Source: DASWHK01 sp036398215
GTDB lineage: Bacteria > Acidobacteriota > UBA890
DNA: 41,848 nucleotides
NCBI GenBank assembly: GCA_036398215.1
Contig: DASWHK010000188.1
Coordinates: 1 to 41,848 of the forward strand
Direction of reading: 5' to 3'
Shown in pieces: positions 7,378-15,072 of this stretch. The notes beneath the pieces were generated by a model. It saw nothing but the letters and a program-made list of their open reading frames with translations, searched no databases and had not been told where the DNA came from. The first letter of the stretch is position 1; every line of letters starts with the position of its first letter. The translations under genes were made by a program, and so were the position numbers.

Positions 7378-8580
7378 ATGAGCAAACGATCAGTTCCTTT
7401 TCGGCGGCCCCAGGTGGCCGAGCTGGCGCGGCGACTGGCCGAGCCGCGGCGGTTCATCCAGGTCGTCGCCGGCGCGCGGCAGGTGGGCAAGACCACGCTG
7501 GTGGGGCAGGTCACGGAGCGGTCCGGGCTGCCGATCCGGTACGCCAGCGCCGACGAGCCGACGCTGCGCGGCCCGGACTGGGTCGCCCAGCAGTGGGAGG
7601 CGGCGCGCCTCGCCGCCGGCGGCGACGGGGCCGTTCTGGTGCTGGACGAGATCCAGAAGGCCGTCGGCTGGTCGGAGTCGGTGAAGCGCCTCTGGGACGA
7701 GGACACGCGCGCGAAGCGCCCTGTGCAGGTGGTGTTGCTCGGCTCGGCGCCGCTCCTCGTCCAGCAAGGGCTCACCGAGAGCCTCGCGGGACGGTTCGAG
7801 GTGTTGCGCCTGCCGCACTGGTCCCTCGCGGAGATGCGCGCGGCCTTCGGCTTCACTCTCGACCAGTACGTGTACTTCGGCGGCTACCCAGGCGCGGCGC
7901 CGCTGGCCGGCGAGCCCGAGCGGTGGCGCCGCTACATCCTCGACGCCCTGGTGGAGACCACGATCGCCCGTGACGTGCTCTTGCTCACACGCGTGGACAA
8001 GCCGGCGCTCCTGCGCCGGCTCTTCGAGCTGGGCTGCCGCTACTCGGGGCAGGTTCTCTCCTACAACAAGATGCTCGGCCAGCTCCACGATGCGGGCAAC
8101 ACCACGACGCTGGCGCACTATCTCGAGCTCCTGGGCGGCGCCGGATTGCTCATCGGGCTGCCCAAGTTCTCGGAGCGCGCCGTCCGACAGCGGCGATCGA
8201 GTCCCAAGCTCCAGGTGATGAACACGGCGCTGATGAGCGCCCAGTCGGGCTTGCTTTTCGACGAGGCGCACGAGGACCGCGAGCTGTGGGGACGCCTCGT
8301 GGAGTCGGCGGTGGGCGCGCACCTCGCCAACGCCGCGGCGGCGGGATCGTGTGAGCTGCACTACTGGCGCGACGCGAATCGCGAGGTGGACTTCGTCGTC
8401 CGCGCCGGCAAGAGCCTGGTGGCCATCGAGGTGAAGAGCGGGCGCCGGCGCGACTCGCTGCCCGGAATGGGGGCCTTCTCGGAAGTCGCCCGGCCTACCG
8501 CAACCCTGCTCGTCGGCGGCGACGGAATCCCCCTCGACGAGTTCCTTTCCCGGCCTGTGGAGCATTGGTTGAGGCGTTGA
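7378..8580 (+). CDS. Stand-alone AAA ATPase with DUF4143 domain
   Basis: A 400-residue protein of the AAA_14/DUF4143 family. The Walker A motif GARQVGKTT is at residues 32-40 and Walker B VLVLDEIQKA follows near 85-95. The C-terminal DUF4143 part ends with R-E-V-D-F-V-V-R...A-I-E-V-K-S-G (about 338-360), the D...ExK pattern of PD-(D/E)XK nuclease folds, so nuclease activity is possible. The biological role of these widespread, patchily distributed proteins is unsettled. The gene stands alone between unrelated operons, carries an AT-rich palindromic upstream region and has imperfect repeats just downstream, all of which fit acquisition by transfer. Confidence 0.92.
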   Translation: MSKRSVPFRRPQVAELARRLAEPRRFIQVVAGARQVGKTTLVGQVTERSGLPIRYASADEPTLRGPDWVAQQWEAARLAAGGDGAVLVLDEIQKAVGWSESVKRLWDEDTRAKRPVQVVLLGSAPLLVQQGLTESLAGRFEVLRLPHWSLAEMRAAFGFTLDQYVYFGGYPGAAPLAGEPERWRRYILDALVETTIARDVLLLTRVDKPALLRRLFELGCRYSGQVLSYNKMLGQLHDAGNTTTLAHYLELLGGAGLLIGLPKFSERAVRQRRSSPKLQVMNTALMSAQSGLLFDEAHEDRELWGRLVESAVGAHLANAAAAGSCELHYWRDANREVDFVVRAGKSLVAIEVKSGRRRDSLPGMGAFSEVARPTATLLVGGDGIPLDEFLSRPVEHWLRR

Positions 8581-8581
8581 G

Positions 8582-8683
8582 CGCCTTCGTCGCCTTTACG
8601 CTTCGTTGATCTCGCCGGTGGTGGGCTCGCGGCGACCGGGGGCGGGACGCCAAACGCCTTCGTCGCCTTTGCGCTTTCTTGAT
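8582..8683 (+). repeat. Imperfect 29-bp direct repeat downstream of the DUF4143 gene
   Basis: Copies at 8582-8610 and 8655-8683 share 26 of 29 bases (common core cgccttcgtcgcctt, ending ttgat), 73 bases apart. The first copy begins just after the ATPase stop codon. The rest of the 8581-8783 interval shows nothing else recognisable. Confidence 0.7.
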
Positions 8684-8783
8684 GCATCCGGGCCGACTCT
8701 TGAGCCTGACGCTGCGCCCGCTCTGCTTTACTCGGCCCAGGGGGTGGTTTGCGCCATCCGCGAAGGAAAGAAGACCGGAGCGA

Positions 8784-9266
8784 ATGAGCCCGCGGAGCAG
8801 AATCCTGATCGTCGGTTCGACTCCTCTCGCCTTGCTTCTGGCAACTCAATGGGAAACGGAGGGGCATGCCGTTACCGTGATCGACCGGAAGGGGGCGGAC
8901 TTCTCCGCGTTTCCCGACGGGTTGTCCGGGGGTTGCATCGAGGGCGAGCCGCTCGACAAGTCCGTGCTCTGGCGCGCCAGCATCGAAGAGACCGACGTAA
9001 TGGTCGGTGCGACATCGAAGGACGATCTGAATCTGGCCACCGCCATCGCCTGTCACAGCGCCTTTCATGTCGAGCACGCCTTCGCCGTGGTCGGCGATCC
9101 GCAGAAGGCCGATACCTTCGCTGGCTTCGGCGTGCAGGTCGTCTGCCCGACCTTGCTGGCGGCGGCGGCGATCGTCCTTTCCGTCGGCGGCCCGGCGGGA
9201 GCAACCGCAGAGCGGGATTCGGGGGGTGAGGAAACGCCAACCAGATCGGACGCCACCGAGAGGTGA
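8784..9266 (+). CDS. RCK/TrkA N-terminal-domain protein (single domain)
   Basis: A 160-residue protein with one Rossmann fold of the TrkA-N type: beta-strand ILIVGS, then V-T-V-I-D-R-K (about 30-36) where the acidic residue should bind the nucleotide ribose, followed by the D-V-M-V-G-A-T-S-K-D-D-L-N segment typical of RCK proteins. The Gly-rich loop is degenerate: GSTPLA stands where GxGxxG is expected. No RCK-C domain follows; the last 20 residues are polar. The ATG at 8784 with GGAG just upstream is chosen over the earlier in-frame ATG at 8679, whose extra residues do not look like a Rossmann fold. Overlaps ptsN by GTGA. Confidence 0.85.
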   Translation: MSPRSRILIVGSTPLALLLATQWETEGHAVTVIDRKGADFSAFPDGLSGGCIEGEPLDKSVLWRASIEETDVMVGATSKDDLNLATAIACHSAFHVEHAFAVVGDPQKADTFAGFGVQVVCPTLLAAAAIVLSVGGPAGATAERDSGGEETPTRSDATER

Positions 9267-9721
9267 GGGTCGTGGACCTCATCCGAGAGGACTTCATCGT
9301 CGCCGACCTTCGTGCCAGGCGGAGGGCCGATGTCATTCGGGAGCTGGGGTCCTTCCTGGCGAAGCACCACGCAGGGCTGTCCGAGAAGGAGGCGATCCGC
9401 GCCCTCGCGGAGCGCGAGCGGCTCGGCTCCACCGCCGTCGGCGAGGGCCTCGCAATCCCGCACGCCAAGCTCGACTCGGTTCGCGATCTCGTCGCCTGTT
9501 TCGGGCGCTCGCGCCGGGGCATCGACTTCGGCTCGCCGGACGACGAGCCGACCCACTTTTTTTTTGTGCTGATCGCGCCCGAGGGGGCGCCGGGCGATCA
9601 CCTGAAGGCTCTCGCCCGAATCAGCCGGCTCTTCAGGAACGCCGCCTTCCGCGCCCGCCTCATGGCCGCCGAGACCGCCCGCGAAATGCACGAGCTGATC
9701 GCCGCCGAGGATGGCCGCTAG
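9263..9721 (+). CDS. ptsN: PTS EIIA-type protein (EIIA-Ntr/PtsN-like)
   Basis: A 152-residue EIIA domain of the fructose/Ntr class. The phosphorylatable His is His67 in GLAIPHAKLD, and the L-I-R-E-D-F-I start and R-E-R-L-G-S-T-A-V-G-E-G segment are family-typical. In enterobacteria, unphosphorylated EIIA-Ntr binds and inhibits TrkA and stimulates KdpD; this copy sits in one operon with TrkH, TrkA and a KdpD-like kinase, so a direct role in potassium control is likely. It starts with GTG overlapping the previous stop (GTGA) and ends directly before trkH. A run of nine T (9557-9565) encodes three consecutive Phe. No EI or HPr gene is in the window. Confidence 0.93.
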   Translation: MRVVDLIREDFIVADLRARRRADVIRELGSFLAKHHAGLSEKEAIRALAERERLGSTAVGEGLAIPHAKLDSVRDLVACFGRSRRGIDFGSPDDEPTHFFFVLIAPEGAPGDHLKALARISRLFRNAAFRARLMAAETAREMHELIAAEDGR

Positions 9722-11338
9722 ATGGCAGCCTCCCGGCGCGCGGCCGGCGGCACGCTCCACGCAGAGACGGACCACCGCCTCACGAGCCTGTGGATCGTCG
9801 CGCGGGATGTCGGCGCCCTGCAAGTCTTGATCGCTGGCGCGATGCTCCTCTCGCTGCTCGTCTGCCTGATCTACGGCGAGCTCTACAGCGCGCTGAGCTT
9901 CTTGATTGCGGCCGCGGTGACCGCGACCTGTGGTTTCGCCGCCTATCGAACCTGCCGCGACGCCGGCGAGCCGAAGCGCCGTCACGCGATGGTCATTGCC
10001 GGCGCGGGATGGTTCGTCGGCGCCGCTTTCGGAGCGCTGCCGTTCCTCTTCGCCGGCTACTGGACGCCGCCGGAAGTCGCGCGGGCCCTCGTTCCCGCGG
10101 GCGAGACCTACGCGTCGAGCCTCGCCCACTTCCGCAACCCGCTCCACGCGTTCTTCGAGAGCATGAGCGCCTTCACGACGACGGGCCTCACCATGTCCGT
10201 CCACGAGCCGTCGATCGGGCACGGGCTGCTCTTCTATCGTTCGCTGGCGCAGTGGATCGGGGGGGCCGGCGTCATCGTCCTCTCGCTGGCGATCATCCCG
10301 CGACCGCGGGCCGTCGGTGGGCTGGAGCTCTATCAGTCCGAGACCACGGGGATGAAGCTGCGACCAAGCATCCTCGGCACGGCGCGGGCGATCTGGAAGG
10401 TCTACAGCGGCCTCACGGCCCTGGTCGCCTGCTACCTGTTTGTCGCCACCTGGTTGGTCCTGCCCGAGTACGGGCTAGGAGCGAGCCTCTTCGACGCCGT
10501 CAACCACGCGATGGCCGGTCAGTCGACCGGTGGCTTCAGCACGCTCGACGACAGCATCGCCGGGTATGGCTCCTACGCGATGGATCTCATCTACATTCCG
10601 CCTATGGTCCTCGGCGCCATCTCCATACCGCTCTACTACGCCTTCCTGCGCTCCCGGCGCCTGGCACTGTTCTGGCGCGACGCGCAGTTTCGCTCGATGA
10701 TCATCCTGTTCGCGGTCCTCATGCCGCTCCTGGTGATGGCGCTCCAGGGCACCGCGAGCGTCCCCGACCCCGTCCGTGAGGCGGTGTTTCAGGTCGTGAG
10801 TGCCGTGTCCACGACCGGTTGGCAGACCTCGAGCATCGGCGATTGGCCCGACGCTTCCGTCCTGCTGATCGTCTGGGGGGCGATGCTCGTCGGCGGCAGC
10901 GCGGGCGCGACCGTAGGAGGCGTGAAGCTCATTCGCGCCTACCTGCTGACGCGCGCCGTCGGCTGGCGGATCCGCAAGGTGTTCCTGCCCAACGATGCGG
11001 TGGTGCCCTTCCGCGTCGGCGACCGCTACCTGCGCACGGAGGAAATGCAACGTGAGGTCGCCGACGCCGCGGCCTTCTCGTTTCTGTATCTGCTCATCCT
11101 CCTTGTCGCAACGGCGATCACGGCCCACCAGATGGGCGCCGGCTTCACGCTCGCCGATGCGATCTTCGAGGCCGCGTCGGCGCAAGGCACGGTCGGCCTC
11201 TCCTCGGGCATCACCGATCCGGCGATGCCGGTCACGATCGAGCTGGTGTTCATCTTCCAGATGTGGGTCGGGCGATTGGAGATCTTCCCGGTCATCGTTC
11301 TGCTCAGAGGATTGGTGTCATGGACGCTGGGGCGCTGA
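9722..11338 (+). CDS. trkH: Trk potassium uptake protein TrkH
   Basis: The 538-residue membrane subunit of a Trk/Ktr potassium transporter. Four pore loops with their Gly filter residues are visible: FTTTGLT (about 152), QSTGGFST (about 266), VSTTGWQTSS (about 361) and AQGTVGLSSG (about 486), separated by pairs of hydrophobic helices. An 80-residue N-terminal region contains the first extra helices as in TrkH. The ATG follows the ptsN stop without a gap, and GTG of trkA begins two bases after its stop, so subunits are made stoichiometrically. Gating should be controlled by the TrkA ring. Confidence 0.97.
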   Translation: MAASRRAAGGTLHAETDHRLTSLWIVARDVGALQVLIAGAMLLSLLVCLIYGELYSALSFLIAAAVTATCGFAAYRTCRDAGEPKRRHAMVIAGAGWFVGAAFGALPFLFAGYWTPPEVARALVPAGETYASSLAHFRNPLHAFFESMSAFTTTGLTMSVHEPSIGHGLLFYRSLAQWIGGAGVIVLSLAIIPRPRAVGGLELYQSETTGMKLRPSILGTARAIWKVYSGLTALVACYLFVATWLVLPEYGLGASLFDAVNHAMAGQSTGGFSTLDDSIAGYGSYAMDLIYIPPMVLGAISIPLYYAFLRSRRLALFWRDAQFRSMIILFAVLMPLLVMALQGTASVPDPVREAVFQVVSAVSTTGWQTSSIGDWPDASVLLIVWGAMLVGGSAGATVGGVKLIRAYLLTRAVGWRIRKVFLPNDAVVPFRVGDRYLRTEEMQREVADAAAFSFLYLLILLVATAITAHQMGAGFTLADAIFEAASAQGTVGLSSGITDPAMPVTIELVFIFQMWVGRLEIFPVIVLLRGLVSWTLGR

Positions 11339-11339
11339 C

Positions 11340-12698
11340 GTGTACGTCGTGATCATCGGCGCCGGGGAGGTCGGCAGCTACGTGGCGAGGATCCTCGTCG
11401 AGGACGGGCACGATGTGGCGATCATCGAGGTGCACGAGGGCCGCGCCCGCCACCTCGACGGCTCCCTCGATGCTCTCGTCGTGCAGGGCTCCGGCGCCAG
11501 CCCGGCCGCGCTGCAACGCGCCGGGATCGAGCGCGCCGACCTCCTGCTTGCCGTCACCGCGATCGACGAGGTGAACTTGATCGCCTGCATGACCGGACGC
11601 AAGTATCGACCGGCCGGCCTGCGTACCGTAGCCCGCGTCCGGCAGTCGCGTCAGGTGGCCGGAGAGGTGGCGCTCAGCGCCGAAGACCTCGGCCTCGACG
11701 GCCTGGTCAGCCCGGAGCAGGCGGTTGCGGCGGCGACGATGGACGCCCTCCAATATCCGGGGAGCGGTGAAATGCGCGAGCTGGCGAACGGCAAGCTGGT
11801 GCTCGTCGGCATGGGCCTCAGCGCCGACTCTCCCCTGGTCCACGAGACGCTGGCGGGCCTGCGGAGGGACTTCCCGCCGGAGTTCCTGGTGGTTGCCGTG
11901 CAAGGCCGCGACGGTATCCGGATCCCGACGGGCGCCGATCGTCTCGCGGTCGATGAGCGGGCGTTCGTCCTGACCCTGCCCAAGAACCTCACGGAGCTCG
12001 CGATCCTTTCGGGAGAGCCGTGGCATCGCGTGCAGCGGATCCTGATCGTCGGTTGTGGCAACACGGGCCTGGCATTGGCCCGCGAGCTCGAGCGCGAGGG
12101 TTTCGCGCCAACGATTGTCGAGCATGACCACGCTCGAGCTGAGCTCGTGGCGGGCCTGCTTCCACGAGCGCTCGTCCTGCACGCCGACGGCTCCGATCCG
12201 GAGTTTCTCCGCACCCGGATCGAGGAGGAGCGGATCGATGCGGCGGTTGTGTTGCTCGAGGAGGCGGAGAAGTCGGTATTGATCGGTGTCTTTGCCAAGT
12301 CCCTCGGGGCCCGCAAGGTCGTCGTCCGCTGCGACGAGTCAGGCTATGCACAGCTCGCCGTCAAGCTCGGCGTGGACGCGGTGTTGACTCCAAAGCGAGT
12401 GATGGCCGAAGCGATCCTGAGATATCTGCGGAAGGGCGCGATCGACTCCACGTTGCTGCTCGGAAACCACGAGGCGGAAGTCATCCATTTCCGGGTTCCC
12501 GCCGTCCCGGCCCGAACCGCGCTCGTCAAGAAGCCCCTGAAGCACCTCGGCTTCCCGAAGGGAGCGCTCGTCGGCGCGGTCATCCGCGGCGGGGTGGCCT
12601 TCATCGGGTCGGGGGAAACCGTCCTACAACCGGGCGACGAGTTGCTCGTCGTCTGCCAGCCACAGGCCCTCGACCGGGTCGGGAAACTCCTCGCGTGA
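11340..12698 (+). CDS. trkA: Trk potassium channel regulatory subunit TrkA
   Basis: A 452-residue cytoplasmic regulator with two RCK units. The first Rossmann motif GAGEVG is at residues 7-12, with an acidic residue at the end of the second strand; the second, GCGNTG, is near residue 238. Each is followed by an RCK-C-like segment (the last ends P-G-D-E-L-L-V-V-C). TrkA binds NAD(H) and ATP and opens or closes TrkH. The start is the GTG at 11340, two bases after the trkH stop, giving the canonical MYVVIIGAGEVG N-terminus. It overlaps the open frame of the kinase gene by GTGA. Confidence 0.96.
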   Translation: MYVVIIGAGEVGSYVARILVEDGHDVAIIEVHEGRARHLDGSLDALVVQGSGASPAALQRAGIERADLLLAVTAIDEVNLIACMTGRKYRPAGLRTVARVRQSRQVAGEVALSAEDLGLDGLVSPEQAVAAATMDALQYPGSGEMRELANGKLVLVGMGLSADSPLVHETLAGLRRDFPPEFLVVAVQGRDGIRIPTGADRLAVDERAFVLTLPKNLTELAILSGEPWHRVQRILIVGCGNTGLALARELEREGFAPTIVEHDHARAELVAGLLPRALVLHADGSDPEFLRTRIEEERIDAAVVLLEEAEKSVLIGVFAKSLGARKVVVRCDESGYAQLAVKLGVDAVLTPKRVMAEAILRYLRKGAIDSTLLLGNHEAEVIHFRVPAVPARTALVKKPLKHLGFPKGALVGAVIRGGVAFIGSGETVLQPGDELLVVCQPQALDRVGKLLA

Positions 12699-12779
12699 CC
12701 GCAGGCGGGCAGCCGAGGAGCGCCGCTGGTGCGGGGTGCGCTCGTTCCGGTGTCCGCAGCACTCATGTATCTTGGCAAC

Positions 12780-12787
12780 GGAGAGGG
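12780..12787 (+). promoter_or_regulatory. Strong ribosome binding site that sets the start of the KdpD-like kinase
   Basis: GGAGAGGG lies six bases before the GTG at 12794. The frame is open back to a GTG overlapping the trkA stop (12695), but that upstream part encodes a Gly/Ser/Arg-rich stretch without family resemblance, so the internal GTG is favoured. Confidence 0.6.
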
Positions 12788-12793
12788 TTTGAC

Positions 12794-14377
12794 GTGGCTC
12801 GGTCTCGGATTGTTCTTCGCCCAGTTGGACGGTTGCGGCTGCGAGGCTACGGCGGCGCTCTCGCCGCTCTCTGTGTGGCAACGGCTGCGGCCTGGGCATT
12901 CGAGGCCGTGGGGCTGCACGAGCCGAACCTGGTGCTCGCCTACCTTCTGGGCGTGACCGCGGTGGCGGCGTGGTTCGGTCGCGGCCCCGCGATCTTCGCT
13001 TCGTTCGGCGCGGTGCTCCTGTTCAACTTCTTTTTCACGTCACCGCGCTACACGTTCCGGGTGTACGACTCGGGTTACCTGTTCACGTTCGCCGTGATGC
13101 TGGTGATCGGGCTCCTGGTCAGCACCCTGACCGCCCGCATCCGCGACCAGTCCGTGATCGCACACCAGCGGGAACGCAGGACCGAGCAGCTCTACCAGCT
13201 CAGCCAGGAGCTCTCCGCAACAACCGGCCATCTGCAGATCGTGACGGCGGCGGAGGCTCGCCTCGGCCGCCTCCTGGACGGGGAGATCTCGATCCTCGTT
13301 CCCGACGAGCGCGGGCGCCTCCGGCCCGCTGGGACGGGTTCCCCGGGGCTCGCGGGAGACCCAGGGCTGCCGCCGGTCGCGGCGTGGGTGTACGAGCACG
13401 ACCGGATCGCCGGCGCCGGCACGGAGACCCATTCGGGAGCCTCCGCGCTCTGCCTGCCGCTCACGACTCCCGAGGGCGTGGTCGGGGTGCTGGCGGTTCG
13501 GGCCCGCGATCCGGATCTCTTGCTGTCGCCGGACCGCCGGCGGTTGGTCGAGACCTTCGCGGCGCAGGTTGCCCTGGCTCTCGCCCGTGACCGGCTGACC
13601 GAGAGGGTCCACCGCACGATTGCCCAGGCCGACAACGAGAGGCTTCGCAGCGCGGTGCTGAGCTCCGTGTCCCACGACTTCCGTACTCCGCTGGCAACCA
13701 TCACCGGCGCGAGCAGCAGTCTGCTCGACGCCGGCGAGCGTATCGATGCCGAGGAGCAAAGAGACCTGCTGCAATCCATCTACGACGAGGCCGACCGCCT
13801 CGGTCGGCTCGTCGACAACCTGCTCCACATGACGAGGCTCGAGTCGGGCCAGCTCGAACCAAAGAGAGAGTGGAACATCGTCGAGGACATCGTCGGCTCG
13901 TCGCTCACGAGGCTCGCGAGGCAGCTCGCTGGCCGCGAAGTCGCGACCCGAATACCCGACGAGATGCCGATGCTTCGCGTCGACGGTGTGCTGATCGAGC
14001 TCGTCCTGTCCAACCTGCTCGACAACGCGGCGAAATACTCGCCGCCCGCGGCGCCGATCGAAGTCCGTGCCAACACCGAGGGCGGACTGGTCCTCATGGA
14101 AGTCGCCGATCGTGGCACGGGCCTGACGGCCGAGGAGAAGACGAAGGTTTTCGAGAAATTCTACCGCGGGCCGCACCGGCGCAAGGACGGCTCGCACGGG
14201 GCCGGCCTCGGGCTCGCGATCTGCGCCGCCATCGCCAGGCTGCATGGCGGGCGCCTCGATGTGGTGGACCGTGACGGCGGAGGGGCGCGATTCATTCTCA
14301 GCCTCCCGGTCGAGGAGCAGCCGCCGGCGATCGAGGGTGCCGACGTGGGTAACGGCGTAGGAGGCGAGCATCCATGA
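12794..14377 (+). CDS. KdpD-like sensor histidine kinase lacking the N-terminal KdpD/Usp region
   Basis: About 527 residues: a DUF4118 four-helix membrane domain (about 17-115, with the F-N-F-F-F-T-S-P-R-Y-T-F pattern typical of KdpD), a GAF domain (about 150-265), the HisKA site VSHDFRTPL with His294, and an HATPase domain with N-box NLLDNAAKYSP and glycine boxes GTGLTAEEK and GAGLGLAIC. Compared with E. coli KdpD (894 residues) the cytosolic KdpD and Usp domains are absent. It probably phosphorylates the KdpE encoded just after it (ATGA overlap). In this operon its target may be Trk expression or a distant kdp operon. The start could instead be the GTG at 12695. Confidence 0.9.
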   Translation: MARSRIVLRPVGRLRLRGYGGALAALCVATAAAWAFEAVGLHEPNLVLAYLLGVTAVAAWFGRGPAIFASFGAVLLFNFFFTSPRYTFRVYDSGYLFTFAVMLVIGLLVSTLTARIRDQSVIAHQRERRTEQLYQLSQELSATTGHLQIVTAAEARLGRLLDGEISILVPDERGRLRPAGTGSPGLAGDPGLPPVAAWVYEHDRIAGAGTETHSGASALCLPLTTPEGVVGVLAVRARDPDLLLSPDRRRLVETFAAQVALALARDRLTERVHRTIAQADNERLRSAVLSSVSHDFRTPLATITGASSSLLDAGERIDAEEQRDLLQSIYDEADRLGRLVDNLLHMTRLESGQLEPKREWNIVEDIVGSSLTRLARQLAGREVATRIPDEMPMLRVDGVLIELVLSNLLDNAAKYSPPAAPIEVRANTEGGLVLMEVADRGTGLTAEEKTKVFEKFYRGPHRRKDGSHGAGLGLAICAAIARLHGGRLDVVDRDGGGARFILSLPVEEQPPAIEGADVGNGVGGEHP

Positions 14378-15072
14378 GCGCGGATCGCCCGCTGATCTTG
14401 ATCATCGAGGACGAGATGCCGATTCGCCGCTTCCTGCGCACTTCCTTGCAGAGCAGCGACTATCGCGTCGCCGAGGCCGAGACCGCGGCGCAGGGAAGAG
14501 CGAGGGCGTCGAGCGAGCCGCCGGACCTCATGGTGCTCGATCTGGGCCTTCCCGACGGAGACGGCCTCGACATCATCGAGTGGTTCCGGGACTGGAGCCA
14601 CGCACCGATCATCGTCCTGTCGGCGCGGGGGCAGGAACGGGACAAGGTGACGGCGCTCGATCGAGGTGCGGACGATTACCTCACCAAGCCCTTCGGGGTC
14701 GGCGAGCTCCTGGCGCGCATCCGCGTCGCCTTCCGGAACCGCGCCCGCCACGATTCCGCCGACGAGGAACCCACCTTCGAAGTGGGCGACCTGCGCGTCG
14801 ATCTCGCGAATCGGCGCGCCTTCCTGGCGGGCGAACCCGTGCAGCTCACGCCGATCGAATACCGGTTGCTGGTCACCCTGGTTCGGCATGCCGGAAAGGT
14901 GCTGACGCACCGGTTCATCCTGCGCGCGGTATGGGGACCCAACCACAGCGACGATCCTCGCTACGTGCGGGTCTTCGTAGCGAACCTTCGGCGCAAGATC
15001 GAGCCGGACTCCTCACGACCCCGCTACCTGCTGACCGAGCAGGGGGTCGGCTACCGGGTCGTGGATGAGTGA
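14374..15072 (+). CDS. kdpE: OmpR-family response regulator, KdpE type
   Basis: A 232-residue two-domain regulator. The receiver domain has the acidic pair IIEDE (10-14), phosphoacceptor Asp56 in VLDLGLPDGDG and the conserved Lys in DYLTKPF (about 105). The C-terminal winged helix carries L-T-P-I-E-Y-R-L-L and Y-V-R-V-F-V-A-N-L-R-R-K-I-E-P, the latter typical of KdpE. It overlaps the kinase gene by ATGA and is the last gene of the potassium cluster. Its 3' end overlaps the convergent cyclase gene by 22 bases. Confidence 0.95.
   Translation: MSADRPLILIIEDEMPIRRFLRTSLQSSDYRVAEAETAAQGRARASSEPPDLMVLDLGLPDGDGLDIIEWFRDWSHAPIIVLSARGQERDKVTALDRGADDYLTKPFGVGELLARIRVAFRNRARHDSADEEPTFEVGDLRVDLANRRAFLAGEPVQLTPIEYRLLVTLVRHAGKVLTHRFILRAVWGPNHSDDPRYVRVFVANLRRKIEPDSSRPRYLLTEQGVGYRVVDE

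Noticed and set aside
12695..12793. N-terminal extension of the KdpD-like kinase from the GTG overlapping trkA
   Set aside because: The 33 extra residues are low-complexity, while a strong ribosome site precedes the internal GTG at 12794. Kept as an alternative only.
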